A DNA stretch of 64,000 nucleotides, taken from positions 682,001-746,000 of the forward strand of contig NZ_LWKZ01000023.1 in assembly GCF_001905005.1 (NCBI RefSeq), given 5' to 3'. How positions within the stretch are numbered: position 1 is the first letter of the stretch; every line of letters starts with the position of its first letter. The DNA comes from Streptomyces sp. CB02923 (GTDB taxonomy: Bacteria > Actinomycetota > Actinomycetes > Streptomycetales > Streptomycetaceae). Under the pieces are notes generated by a model. The model saw only the letters and a list, made by a program, of their open reading frames with translations. It had not been told where the DNA came from and ran no database searches. This document shows positions 1 through 7,066 of the stretch, one piece after another. The position numbers and the translations under genes are program-made.

Positions 1-983
1 TCGCCGCCCGCGTCCTGCGAGGAGATGCGCACGCACTCGACGACGGCACCCGCCTGTCTTCCCTCGTCCTGCGCGCCCTGGCCACCCTCCATGACACGGC
101 GCCGCCGCAGTCCGCCGCGGACCGGCGTGCCCTGTGGGTCCGCGCGGGCGTCGCCGACGACGACCTGTCCAGCACCGTCCTGGCCGCCGGACTCCGCCTG
201 TCCGGCGGCGGACTGCTCGCCCGTGTGACGCGGGTGTGTGCCGAGGCGGGGCAGGCGGCCTGCCTGACCCTCGCCCATCTGCGGGCCCCGGGCGAATTCG
301 GCTTCCTCGAAGAGCCGGCTCCCGCCGTCCCACCGGAACTCGCTTTCCCACCGGCCCCCGTGGTCCCATCGGCCCCCGTCGTCCACGTCGTGGAGAACCC
401 CAGCATCCTTGCGCTGGCCGTACGCCGCTTCGGCCCGGACTGCCCGCCGCTCGTCTGTACGTCCGGCTGGCCCAACAGCGCGGCGATCCGCCTCCTGCGG
501 CTGCTCGCGGACCACGGTTCCGCCCTGCGTTACCACGGCGACTTCGACGGTGAAGGCGTCCGCATCGCCGCGTACCTCCTGGACAAGACACCGGCATGCC
601 CGTGGCGCATGACGGCGGCGGACTACCGCGCGGCGGTTGTCCGCCACCCCCACGGTCCTCGGCCCGGCCGCGTCACCGAAGCGCCGTGGGACCCCGGGCT
701 GGCCGAGGCCATGACCGGGCTCGGCGTGGCCGTGGTCGAGGAATTGGTATCCGAAGTGCTGTTGGAGGACCTCTCCGCGTCATACGGCCGGCCGTACCAC
801 CGGCCGCCCCCGGAACCACCACCCCCTCGCGCACGGCTATGCCGTGACGACCTCGACGGGCAGGGTCTTGAGGCCGTTGACGAAGTTGGAGCGGATGTGG
901 CGGGGAGCGGCGGTGAGGCGGATGTCGGAGAGGCGGGGGAGGAGTTCCTCGAACATGACGCGCAGCTCCAGGCGGGCCAGTGA
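1..983 (+). CDS. Wadjet-type JetD-like protein (TIGR02679, DUF2399 domain), 3' portion
   Basis: The frame is open from the first bases, so the start lies left of the window. The last ~260 residues match the C-terminal part of TIGR02679/DUF2399 proteins. A Toprim-like core is visible as YHGDFDGEGVRIAAYLL followed by PWRMTAADYRAAV, and an earlier RGDAHALDDGTRL stretch is also typical. From family knowledge, these proteins accompany TIGR02677, TIGR02678 and an SMC-like protein in Wadjet anti-plasmid loci, where JetD is the nuclease-like subunit. Normal homology appears to end near residue EDLSA (about nt 780). The frame then runs on through Pro-rich and Glu/Gly-rich sequence with no family character and overlaps the convergent P450 gene by 147 nt, so the native 3' end may have been replaced. 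Identification is fairly secure; the end is not. Confidence 0.7.
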   Translation, partial: AARVLRGDAHALDDGTRLSSLVLRALATLHDTAPPQSAADRRALWVRAGVADDDLSSTVLAAGLRLSGGGLLARVTRVCAEAGQAACLTLAHLRAPGEFGFLEEPAPAVPPELAFPPAPVVPSAPVVHVVENPSILALAVRRFGPDCPPLVCTSGWPNSAAIRLLRLLADHGSALRYHGDFDGEGVRIAAYLLDKTPACPWRMTAADYRAAVVRHPHGPRPGRVTEAPWDPGLAEAMTGLGVAVVEELVSEVLLEDLSASYGRPYHRPPPEPPPPRARLCRDDLDGQGLEAVDEVGADVAGSGGEADVGEAGEEFLEHDAQLQAGQ

Positions 984-2114
984 GCTGCCCAGGCAGAAGT
1001 GCGGGCCGCCCTTGCCGAAGGTGAGGTGGTCGTTGGCGGTGCGGGTGACGTCGAAGCGGTAGGGGGCGTCGAAGACCGTCTCGTCGCGGTTGCCCGAGGC
1101 GAACCAGAGGACGACCTTCTCGCCCTCGGCTATCCGCCTGCCGCCCAGCTCGGTGTCGCGGGTGGCGGTGCGGCGGAAGTGGTAGACGGGAGAGGACCAG
1201 CGCAGGAATTCCTCGACGGCGCCCGGCATCGAGGAAGGGTCCCGGCGCAGCTTCTCCCGCTGCTCCGGATGGTTGATCAGGGCGAGCATGGCGTGCGAGA
1301 TGGCGTGCCGGGTCGTCTCGTTGCCCGCGACGACCAGCAGCAGGAAGTAGTTGTCGAAGTCCCGCGCCGACAGCGGCACCCCGTCGGACGGCGGCTGGTT
1401 GACGAGCCGGCTCACCAGGTCGTCGCCGTCGCCTCCCCTGCGCCGCGCCGCCAGCTCCCGCCCGTACGCGAAGACCTCCAGCGCCGCGGGGCTGCGGAAG
1501 GGCAGGTCGCGGTAGCGCTCGCTCTCCTCGGTGCCGAGCAGTACGTCCGCGTAGTCGGGGTCGGTGTTGCCGATGATGCGGTTGCCCCAGTCGATGAGCC
1601 GCCGGGTGTCGTGCGCGGGGACGCCGAGCATGCGGGCGAGGACGTTGATCGGGAAGTCGGCCGCGACCTCCTGGACGAAGTCGAAGCGGCCCTTGGCGAG
1701 CGCCGCGTCGAGGGTCCGTGCGGTCAGCCCGCGCAGGAACACCTCGTACGTGGCGACGGCGCGCGGCGTGAACTGCTGCTGCAACAGCCTGCGCATGACC
1801 CGGTGGCGCGGTCCGTCGGTCTCCAGGAGGGAGCGGCGTGCCTCGCAGTGCTGCGCGTCGACCTCTTCGAGGTTGGTGAACTCCGTGGAGGTGAACGTTT
1901 CGGGGTCGCGGCCGGCGCGCACGATGTCGGCGTGCCGGGTGACGGCCCAGAAGCCGCTGTTGGGCGCGGGCTCCGGCTGCCAGTGGACCGGGTCCTCGCG
2001 GCGCAGCGTGTCGAACATCCGCCAGGGCAGCTCGCCGTCGGTGAAGTTGTCGTGGTCGGCGAGGTCGACCGCGTCGAGGGACAGCGGTTCGGGTGTGGTG
2101 GGAGCGATGGTCAT
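837..2114 (-). CDS. Cytochrome P450 (CYP124/125/142-like)
   Basis: The 425-residue soluble P450 has the I-helix AGNETT (about residues 263-268), the K-helix ExxR in EEFLRW, and the heme loop FGKGGPHFCLG with Cys374 as proximal ligand. The C-terminal SNFVNGLKTLPV stretch resembles CYP125/142-type steroid or branched-lipid hydroxylases. I chose ATG 2114 because GGAGGA lies about 10 nt upstream; another in-frame start 14 codons earlier has no Shine-Dalgarno sequence. It lies 86 nt downstream of the glutamine-synthetase-like gene on the same strand, probably in one transcript under the operator at 3611. It may hydroxylate the aromatic amine or its glutamyl conjugate, but the substrate is inference. 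Redox partners are not visible nearby. Confidence 0.85.
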   Translation of the reverse strand: MTIAPTTPEPLSLDAVDLADHDNFTDGELPWRMFDTLRREDPVHWQPEPAPNSGFWAVTRHADIVRAGRDPETFTSTEFTNLEEVDAQHCEARRSLLETDGPRHRVMRRLLQQQFTPRAVATYEVFLRGLTARTLDAALAKGRFDFVQEVAADFPINVLARMLGVPAHDTRRLIDWGNRIIGNTDPDYADVLLGTEESERYRDLPFRSPAALEVFAYGRELAARRRGGDGDDLVSRLVNQPPSDGVPLSARDFDNYFLLLVVAGNETTRHAISHAMLALINHPEQREKLRRDPSSMPGAVEEFLRWSSPVYHFRRTATRDTELGGRRIAEGEKVVLWFASGNRDETVFDAPYRFDVTRTANDHLTFGKGGPHFCLGSSLARLELRVMFEELLPRLSDIRLTAAPRHIRSNFVNGLKTLPVEVVTA

Positions 2115-2152
2115 GGGGAGCTGTCCTCCGGAGGGGCGGGCGGACGGGGCGT

Positions 2153-2216
2153 ACACAGGAGGAAGGCGTCATAGGAGAGCGGCGTCACACGAGGAAGGCG
2201 TCATAGGAGGAAGGCG
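2153..2216. repeat. 16-bp tandem repeat, four degenerate copies
   Basis: Read on the minus strand, units of the form CGCCTTCCTCCTATGA abut four times (2201-2216, 2185-2200, 2169-2184, 2153-2168). The first unit is the last codons and stop (Ala-Phe-Leu-Leu-stop) of the glutamine-synthetase-like gene. The others are non-coding copies in the 86-nt gap before the P450 gene. A 19-bp stretch is perfectly repeated at 2159-2177 and 2191-2209. Confidence 0.85.
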
Positions 2217-3568
2217 TACTCCTTGAACTCCCAGTCGGTGACGTACTGCTGGAAACGGTCGATCTCGTTGCGCTTGTAGGTGAGGAAGGAGTGGGTGAAT
2301 TCGGCGCCCAGTACCCCGGTCAGGTCCGTGTCGCCCTCCAGCGCGTCCAGCGCCTCGGTGAGCGTGCCCGGCAGCCGCGCCGCGGTGTCCTGCCCGTAGC
2401 CGTAGCCGTCCAGGGGCGCGGGTGGCTCCCGCTTCTCCCGCAGGCCGAGTCCCACAGCGGCGATTGCGCCCGCGACGGCGAGGTAGGGGTTGGCCGTGGC
2501 GTCTCCGAGGCGTAGTTCCAGGCGGGTGCCGCTGCCGCGCTCGGGCGGTATCCGTACCATCGCGCTGCGGTTGTCCAGCCCCCAGTCGATCAGCCACGGG
2601 GCGAGGCTGTCGGGGCCGAAGCGCTTGTAGGAGTTGACGGTCGGGTTCAGCAGCGCGGTGAGCGCGGGCGCGTGGGTGAGGACACCGGCAATCGCGTGCC
2701 GCGCGGCGGAGGACAGGCCGTGCGGATCGCCCTCGCCGCGGCCCTCGAAGACGTTGCGCCCGTCCGCGTCCACCATCGACAGGTGCAGGTGGAAGCCGGA
2801 GCCGCCCTCTTCGTTGAAGGGCCTGGCCATGAAGGTCGCCAGCCGCCCTTCCGTGCGTGCGATCTCCTTGACGGCCGACTTGAAGCGGAACGCGCGGTCG
2901 GCTGCGTCGAGCGCCGGTGAGTGGTCGAGGTTGATCTCGAACTGGCCGCTGCCGAACTCGCGGTTCCCGGCCGTCACGCCGATCTCCAGTTCCTTGAGGT
3001 GCCGCAGCGTGCGCAGCAGGTGGCCGTCGGGGTCGCCGCGCAGCCCCGCGCTGTAGACGTTGCCGGGAGACCTCCCGTACGGCGACCAGCCGGTGACGGC
3101 GCCCTCGTCCCGCTCGCACAGGTAGTACTCCAGCTCGGGGCCGATCACCGGGTGCAGTTCCTCGCCGCACCGGTCGAGGACACCGCGCAGCAGGTCGCGC
3201 GGGGATTCGAGGGCCGGGCGCCCGGTCGCCGGGTCCAGGGCGTCGCCCAGACACCAGGCGACACCGGGCTCCCAGGGGAGGCCGTGCAGGGTGTCCAGAT
3301 CGGGCCGGACGGAGATGTCCGGCATGCCTGCCGACAGGCCCCCCGGCATGGGGACGGTGTCGCTCTGCGGGCTGGTGTGGTAGACCGCGCGGCAGAACGC
3401 CAGGCCCTGGCGCGCGGCGGTCGGCAGATGACTGACGAGGATGTCGCGGGCGCGGTCGGCGCCGAGCAGGTCGGGGTAGACGACGCGCACCACATCGATG
3501 TCCTGTGCTCGCAGCGCCGCGACGGCCTGACGGGCCTGGTCGCCGTGTGCCGGGCTCTGTTCGCTCAC
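2201..3568 (-). CDS. Glutamine synthetase-like amine gamma-glutamyl ligase
   Basis: This 455-residue protein has the GS catalytic fold: GPELEYYL (about 143-150) with metal-binding Glu, GSGFHLHLS (about 257-265), the NPTVNSYKR flap, and RLELRLGDATANPYLA near the C terminus. The family ligates glutamate to ammonia or to an amine; close relatives include PuuA, IpuC and gamma-glutamylanilide synthase. GTG 3568 is preferred because AGGAAGG sits 9 nt upstream, whereas longer in-frame starts would cross the operator at 3611-3634. The same island carries a gamma-glutamyl hydrolase-like amidotransferase and a PuuC-like aldehyde dehydrogenase, so amine glutamylation is more likely than ammonia assimilation. 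The amine is not identified by sequence; an aromatic amine is suggested by the Hpa genes nearby. Confidence 0.85.
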   Translation of the reverse strand: MSEQSPAHGDQARQAVAALRAQDIDVVRVVYPDLLGADRARDILVSHLPTAARQGLAFCRAVYHTSPQSDTVPMPGGLSAGMPDISVRPDLDTLHGLPWEPGVAWCLGDALDPATGRPALESPRDLLRGVLDRCGEELHPVIGPELEYYLCERDEGAVTGWSPYGRSPGNVYSAGLRGDPDGHLLRTLRHLKELEIGVTAGNREFGSGQFEINLDHSPALDAADRAFRFKSAVKEIARTEGRLATFMARPFNEEGGSGFHLHLSMVDADGRNVFEGRGEGDPHGLSSAARHAIAGVLTHAPALTALLNPTVNSYKRFGPDSLAPWLIDWGLDNRSAMVRIPPERGSGTRLELRLGDATANPYLAVAGAIAAVGLGLREKREPPAPLDGYGYGQDTAARLPGTLTEALDALEGDTDLTGVLGAEFTHSFLTYKRNEIDRFQQYVTDWEFKEYAFLL

Positions 3569-3610
3569 CCTGTCCAGCCTTCCTGCGGGGCCTGTGCTCG
3601 GGTTCACTCG

Positions 3611-3634
3611 ATATCGTTTGGGGTCGAACAATAT
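3611..3634. promoter_or_regulatory. Operator A (GTTTGG-type inverted repeat), GS promoter
   Basis: Two half-sites, ATATCGTTTGG and TCGAACAATAT, form an imperfect 24-bp inverted repeat centred 54 nt upstream of the chosen GTG of the glutamine-synthetase-like gene. The same element recurs at five other places in the island. Confidence 0.75.
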
Positions 3635-3715
3635 GAAGAGGGCGGGTGCCGCGCAAGGGGGCGCGATGGATCGGCGGCGCGATCGGCGCGCTCGTGACAA
3701 CCCGGGGTCAAGGGC

Positions 3716-3739
3716 ATATCGTACGGGCCCAAACGGTAT
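3716..3739. promoter_or_regulatory. Operator B, acetoacetate decarboxylase-family promoter
   Basis: The inverted repeat is ATATCGTACGGG against CCCAAACGGTAT, same spacing as the other sites. It overlaps an in-frame ATG at 3738, which argues that translation begins at the downstream GTG 3768. Together with operator A it fills the divergent promoter region. Confidence 0.75.
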
Positions 3740-3767
3740 GCCGAACGAGGAACCCGAGGAGTCCGCC

Positions 3768-4574
3768 GTGCCCACCGTGCCCACCGTCCGAGGTTTCTTC
3801 CCGCCCAGGACCGCCACGGGGCGGGCATCGCTGATCCCGGCCCCGCCCTGGTACTACTCCGGCGACCTGCTCACCATCGAATACCGCACCGATCCCGCGC
3901 GGGTCCGCGAACTCCTCCCCGCGCCGCTCGCCCCCGCGGACGAGGACCCCGGTGCCGTCGCGCTCATCTGGGCCGACTGGCAGTCCTGCGGCGCGGGGAA
4001 GGAGGAGCTGCTCGACCCGGTGCGCAGCCAGTACAAGGAGTGCTTCGCGGTCGTACGCTGCGGCTACCGCGGCCGTACGTACTCCCGCTGCGTCTACATC
4101 TGGGTCGACAAGGACTTCGCCCTCGCCCGCGGAATCCACCAGGGCTACCCGAAGAAGCTCGGCTCCATCCAGATGACCAGGCCCCATCCGTACGGGCCCG
4201 CGCCCCGCATCGAGCCCGGCGCCGTCTTCGGCGCGACGCTCGCGGCGGGGGACCGGCGGCTGGCGCAGGCGGTCGCCACGCTGCGCGAGCCGTCGGCGAC
4301 GGGCGGCTTCGTGAACGGCCACCCGATGGCCCACCACCGCTCGATGCCCTCGGTCGACGGGACGGGACTCGCCCTGGACGAACTGGTCGAGAGCGGGGCC
4401 GCTTCCTTCGAAGCAGGCCAGGCGTGGGCAGCGGACGCGGAACTGGAACTCTTCGAGTCGCCCACGGAGGAACTGGCGGCCCTCGCCGTCGCGGAGCCGA
4501 TCGGGGCCTACTACCGGCAGGTGGGGGTGTGCTGGGACGGGGGGACGGTGCTGGAGCGGAACACGGGCGCGTAG
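3768..4574 (+). CDS. Acetoacetate decarboxylase-family protein
   Basis: The 268-residue protein resembles the ADC superfamily. A PPWYYSGDLLTIEYRTDP N-terminal strand is followed by YKECFAVVRCGYRG and GIHQGYPKKLGSIQ, which carries the lysine pair expected around the Schiff-base lysine. GTG 3768 has GAGGAG 6 nt upstream; the earlier ATG 3738 lies inside the operator. The first codons are a 9-bp microrepeat (Val-Pro-Thr twice). Family members decarboxylate beta-keto acids or act as aldolase or dehydratase-like enzymes, so a decarboxylation in the ring-cleavage route is possible but unproven. It is divergent from the GS gene and carries its own operator. Confidence 0.75.
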   Translation: MPTVPTVRGFFPPRTATGRASLIPAPPWYYSGDLLTIEYRTDPARVRELLPAPLAPADEDPGAVALIWADWQSCGAGKEELLDPVRSQYKECFAVVRCGYRGRTYSRCVYIWVDKDFALARGIHQGYPKKLGSIQMTRPHPYGPAPRIEPGAVFGATLAAGDRRLAQAVATLREPSATGGFVNGHPMAHHRSMPSVDGTGLALDELVESGAASFEAGQAWAADAELELFESPTEELAALAVAEPIGAYYRQVGVCWDGGTVLERNTGA

Positions 4575-4620
4575 CGGTACGAGCCTGCGCCTGCGCCCCC
4601 GCCTCCGTCCCCACGTCGTG

Positions 4621-5406
4621 TCACCGCGGCGTCACCGTGAAGTCGAAGGGCACGCGCCCCGCGTCGACCGAGGTCAGGCCGCCGTCCACGGTCAGCGTCG
4701 CCCCGTTGACGTAGGAGGACCGCGGTCCGAGGAGCCACAGCACGGCATCCGCGACCTCCTCGGCCGACGCCGCGCGCCGCTGCGGCACCAGCGCCGTGGC
4801 CCGCGCGTACGCCGCGTCCAAGGGGAGCCCGTCGGCGAACTCCCGCATCTCCTCGTCGGCCATCTCCGTACGCGTCCAGCCCGGACAGACGGTATTGGCG
4901 CGCACTCCGCGCGGGCCGAACTCCGCGGCGATGACGTTCGTCAGCATCCCGGCGCCCGCCTTGGACGCGGCGTAAGCGCTCGCGCCCGCGGCGGCGCGCA
5001 GCCCGGCGACGGAGCCCACCGTGACGAACGCGCCCCGCGCGGCCGCCAGGTGGGGAAGGGCCGCGCGGGCGAGCAGGAAGACGGAGGTGAGGTTGGTCCG
5101 CAGCGTGACGTCCCAGTCCTCGTCGCTGAGTTCGAGCAGGCCGCCGGGGCGGATGGTTCCGGCGTTGGCGACCACGCCGTCCAGGCGGCCGTGGTCCCGC
5201 ACCACGGCCGCGATCAGCTCCTCGACCTCGCTGCGTACGGTCACATCGGCGACGTAGGGCGTCGCGCCGGACGCGTCCGCGGCCTTGCGCAGCGCCTCGG
5301 CGCGCCGTGCGCACACGGCGACACGGGCCCTTTCCTCCGTGCCGCGCGCGGCGATGGCCGCGCCGATCCCACTGCTGGCCCCGGCCACGAGCAGTACGGG
5401 CGTCAT
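4621..5406 (-). CDS. SDR family oxidoreductase
   Basis: The 261-residue classical short-chain dehydrogenase shows the cofactor loop GASSGIG, an NAGTI motif, catalytic Ser in VGSVAG, and the YAASK tetrad. CPGW and a C-terminal VDGG are also present, as usual for FabG-like members. ATG 5406 is the natural start; the ribosome site is weak. It converges on the acetoacetate decarboxylase-family gene and is divergent from marR across about 200 nt that include a GTTTGAG half-site at 5504. The substrate is unknown; a hydroxy-acid or alcohol oxidation in the island's pathway is a guess. Confidence 0.85.
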   Translation of the reverse strand: MTPVLLVAGASSGIGAAIAARGTEERARVAVCARRAEALRKAADASGATPYVADVTVRSEVEELIAAVVRDHGRLDGVVANAGTIRPGGLLELSDEDWDVTLRTNLTSVFLLARAALPHLAAARGAFVTVGSVAGLRAAAGASAYAASKAGAGMLTNVIAAEFGPRGVRANTVCPGWTRTEMADEEMREFADGLPLDAAYARATALVPQRRAASAEEVADAVLWLLGPRSSYVNGATLTVDGGLTSVDAGRVPFDFTVTPR

Positions 5407-5503
5407 AGGGAACTCGCTTTCGCTGAAGGGCGGTGCGACGGTGAGCTGAGGACGGAGAAGGGGGCGGGCCCAGGGGAGAGCGGATGCGGCAGGGTGGGCC
5501 GGG

Positions 5504-5515
5504 TTATCGTTTGAG
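5504..5515. promoter_or_regulatory. Operator half-site in SDR/marR intergenic region
   Basis: TTATCGTTTGAG matches the left arm of the island operator closely, but the right arm is not conserved. It lies 98 nt upstream of the SDR start and 95 nt upstream of marR, so it could give weak autoregulation. Confidence 0.45.
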
Positions 5516-5609
5516 TCCGTAAGGGTCGCGAACGAAAACGGTCGTACAGGGGCGCACGGGACCCGGCAGGGGACTGCCGGCGAGGGCGAGAGACGCGGGA
5601 GAACACGAC

Positions 5610-6185
5610 GTGACGGAGCACCGTTCCATCCGGGAGACCGAGAAGGCCGTACAGGCCAAGCTGGGCGACACACCGATCCGGCACGTACAGATGGTCGCGG
5701 TGGCGAACATCTACCGCGCCGCAGCGGCCGTGCGGCAGCACTTCGAGAACTCCGTGCTGCGGGGGGCCGAGCTGTCCTGGACCTCGTTCGTCGTGCTGTG
5801 GGTCGTATGGATCTGGGGCGAGACGGAGACCCGCCACGTGGCGGAGGAGGCGGGCATCTCCAAGGGCACCCTGACGGGAGTGTGCCGCACGCTCCAGAGC
5901 CGGGGCCTCCTCGAACGCAACAGCCACCCCTCCGACGGGCGCCTGGTGCTGCTGCGGCTGACGGACGAGGGCGAGCAGCTGATGGCCGAGGTCTTCCCCG
6001 CCTTCAACGCGGAGGAGGTCTTCGTCTCCGAGCGGCTGACCGACGAGGAGTGCCGGACGCTGGCCGATCTCCTGCGGAAGATCGTGGTGCAGACGGAGGA
6101 GAACGGGGAGGAGCGGCGGCTCGCCCTCCTCGACGGCGCCGACCCCCGCCCGCGACGCAGCGGACGCCGCCCTTCCCGGCGCTGA
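5610..6185 (+). CDS. MarR family transcriptional regulator
   Basis: The 191-residue protein has a MarR winged helix: HVAEEAGISKGTLTGVCRTLQ is the recognition-helix region, followed by the wing NSHPSDGRLVLLRLTDEG. Helices for dimerisation lie on both sides and the tail is Arg-rich. GTG 5610 has GGGAGA about 7 nt upstream. It is the only DNA-binding protein in the island, so it is the best candidate for the repeated GTTTGGGCCCAAAC operators. MarR proteins bind inverted repeats of this size and often respond to aromatic ligands (HpaR of the homoprotocatechuate pathway is a MarR protein). Direct binding is inference. Confidence 0.88.
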   Translation: MTEHRSIRETEKAVQAKLGDTPIRHVQMVAVANIYRAAAAVRQHFENSVLRGAELSWTSFVVLWVVWIWGETETRHVAEEAGISKGTLTGVCRTLQSRGLLERNSHPSDGRLVLLRLTDEGEQLMAEVFPAFNAEEVFVSERLTDEECRTLADLLRKIVVQTEENGEERRLALLDGADPRPRRSGRRPSRR

Positions 6186-6193
6186 GCCGGCCC

Positions 6194-7066
6194 TCAGGAG
6201 AACCGCCCCCTGCCCGCCTCGACCAGCGCCTCGAACAGGCCTTGCTGGGCAGGATCCGAGGCCGCCGTGTCCTCGGGGTGCCACTGCACCGCTGCGAACC
6301 ACGCACGGCGGCGAGGCAGTTCGAGGGCCTCCACGGTGCCGTCCGCGGCGCGCCCGGTGACCGCGAGCCCTTCGCCCAGCCGGTCCGTGCACTGGTGGTG
6401 ATAGCACGACACCTCCACCTTGTCGGCTTCCGCCGCGGCCTGCGGACGCACTGCCCCATGGATCCGGCCGCCCGCCATCGCCTTCGCGACCACCGAGCCC
6501 GCCGCGAGCGTGACGTGGTGGACGCGGTGCCGGTGCTCGCCCTCCGTGCCGCCCATGTCCTGGCGCAGCGTCCCGCCGAGGGCGACGTTGACGACCTGGA
6601 GTCCGCGGCAGACGGCCAGCAGCGGCAGCCCGTTCGCCAGCGCGTGCCGCGCCACCGCGAGGTCGAACGCGTCCTGCTCCGCGTCGACGTCGTAGACCCT
6701 GTCGTGGGTCTCGGCACCGGTGTCGTAGAGCTGGGGTGCCACGTCGCCGCCGCCCGGCAGCAGTACGCCGTCGCAGCGGGCCAGCCGCCCGGCGGCCTCA
6801 TCCGGCGGACCCGGGTGCATCATGAACGGCTCGCCGCCCGCGCGCAGGACGGCTTCCGACAGCGCCCGCGCGGTCACCACGGCGCCGTGGCGCAGCGCCG
6901 AAGCCGTGGCGGAGAAGCGCTGGGGGAGGGCGATGAGGGGGCGGGCACCGTACGGCGCGCAGTCCCGCGAGGTGTTCCGGAGGGAGTCCCGCGAAGCGTT
7001 CCGGGGGGAGTTCCGCGGGGAGCTTCGCGGAGCGCCGCGGGAGCCGTTGCGCGGGGGGTTCACCAC
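6194..7066 (-). CDS. Class I glutamine amidotransferase-like gamma-glutamyl hydrolase (PuuD family)
   Basis: The core after residue ~40 is a peptidase C26 domain: LLPGGGDVAPQLY, the nucleophile elbow LLAVCRGLQVVNVALGG, and the His/Glu pair in VQWHPED. The family hydrolyses gamma-glutamyl amides such as gamma-glutamyl-GABA, regenerating glutamate after the glutamylated intermediate is oxidised. The first ~35 residues are a low-complexity Ser/Arg/Asn/Pro repeat encoded by a 24-bp tandem repeat and are probably not part of the fold. The GTG start overlaps the stop of the upstream aldehyde dehydrogenase by 7 nt, indicating translational coupling. A start further inside, after the repeat, cannot be excluded. 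Confidence 0.82.
   Translation of the reverse strand: MVNPPRNGSRGAPRSSPRNSPRNASRDSLRNTSRDCAPYGARPLIALPQRFSATASALRHGAVVTARALSEAVLRAGGEPFMMHPGPPDEAAGRLARCDGVLLPGGGDVAPQLYDTGAETHDRVYDVDAEQDAFDLAVARHALANGLPLLAVCRGLQVVNVALGGTLRQDMGGTEGEHRHRVHHVTLAAGSVVAKAMAGGRIHGAVRPQAAAEADKVEVSCYHHQCTDRLGEGLAVTGRAADGTVEALELPRRRAWFAAVQWHPEDTAASDPAQQGLFEALVEAGRGRFS
6961..7056. repeat. 24-bp tandem repeat, three clear copies plus one degenerate
   Basis: Copies at 6961-6984, 6985-7008 and 7009-7032 share AGTCCCGCGA and GTTCCGG blocks; 7033-7056 is a weaker fourth. They encode the Arg/Ser/Asn-rich N-terminal tail of the PuuD-like protein. Confidence 0.75.

Noticed and set aside
999..2174. Plus-strand open frame opposite the first P450
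   Set aside because: The minus-strand P450 has all heme and I-helix motifs; the plus frame has none.
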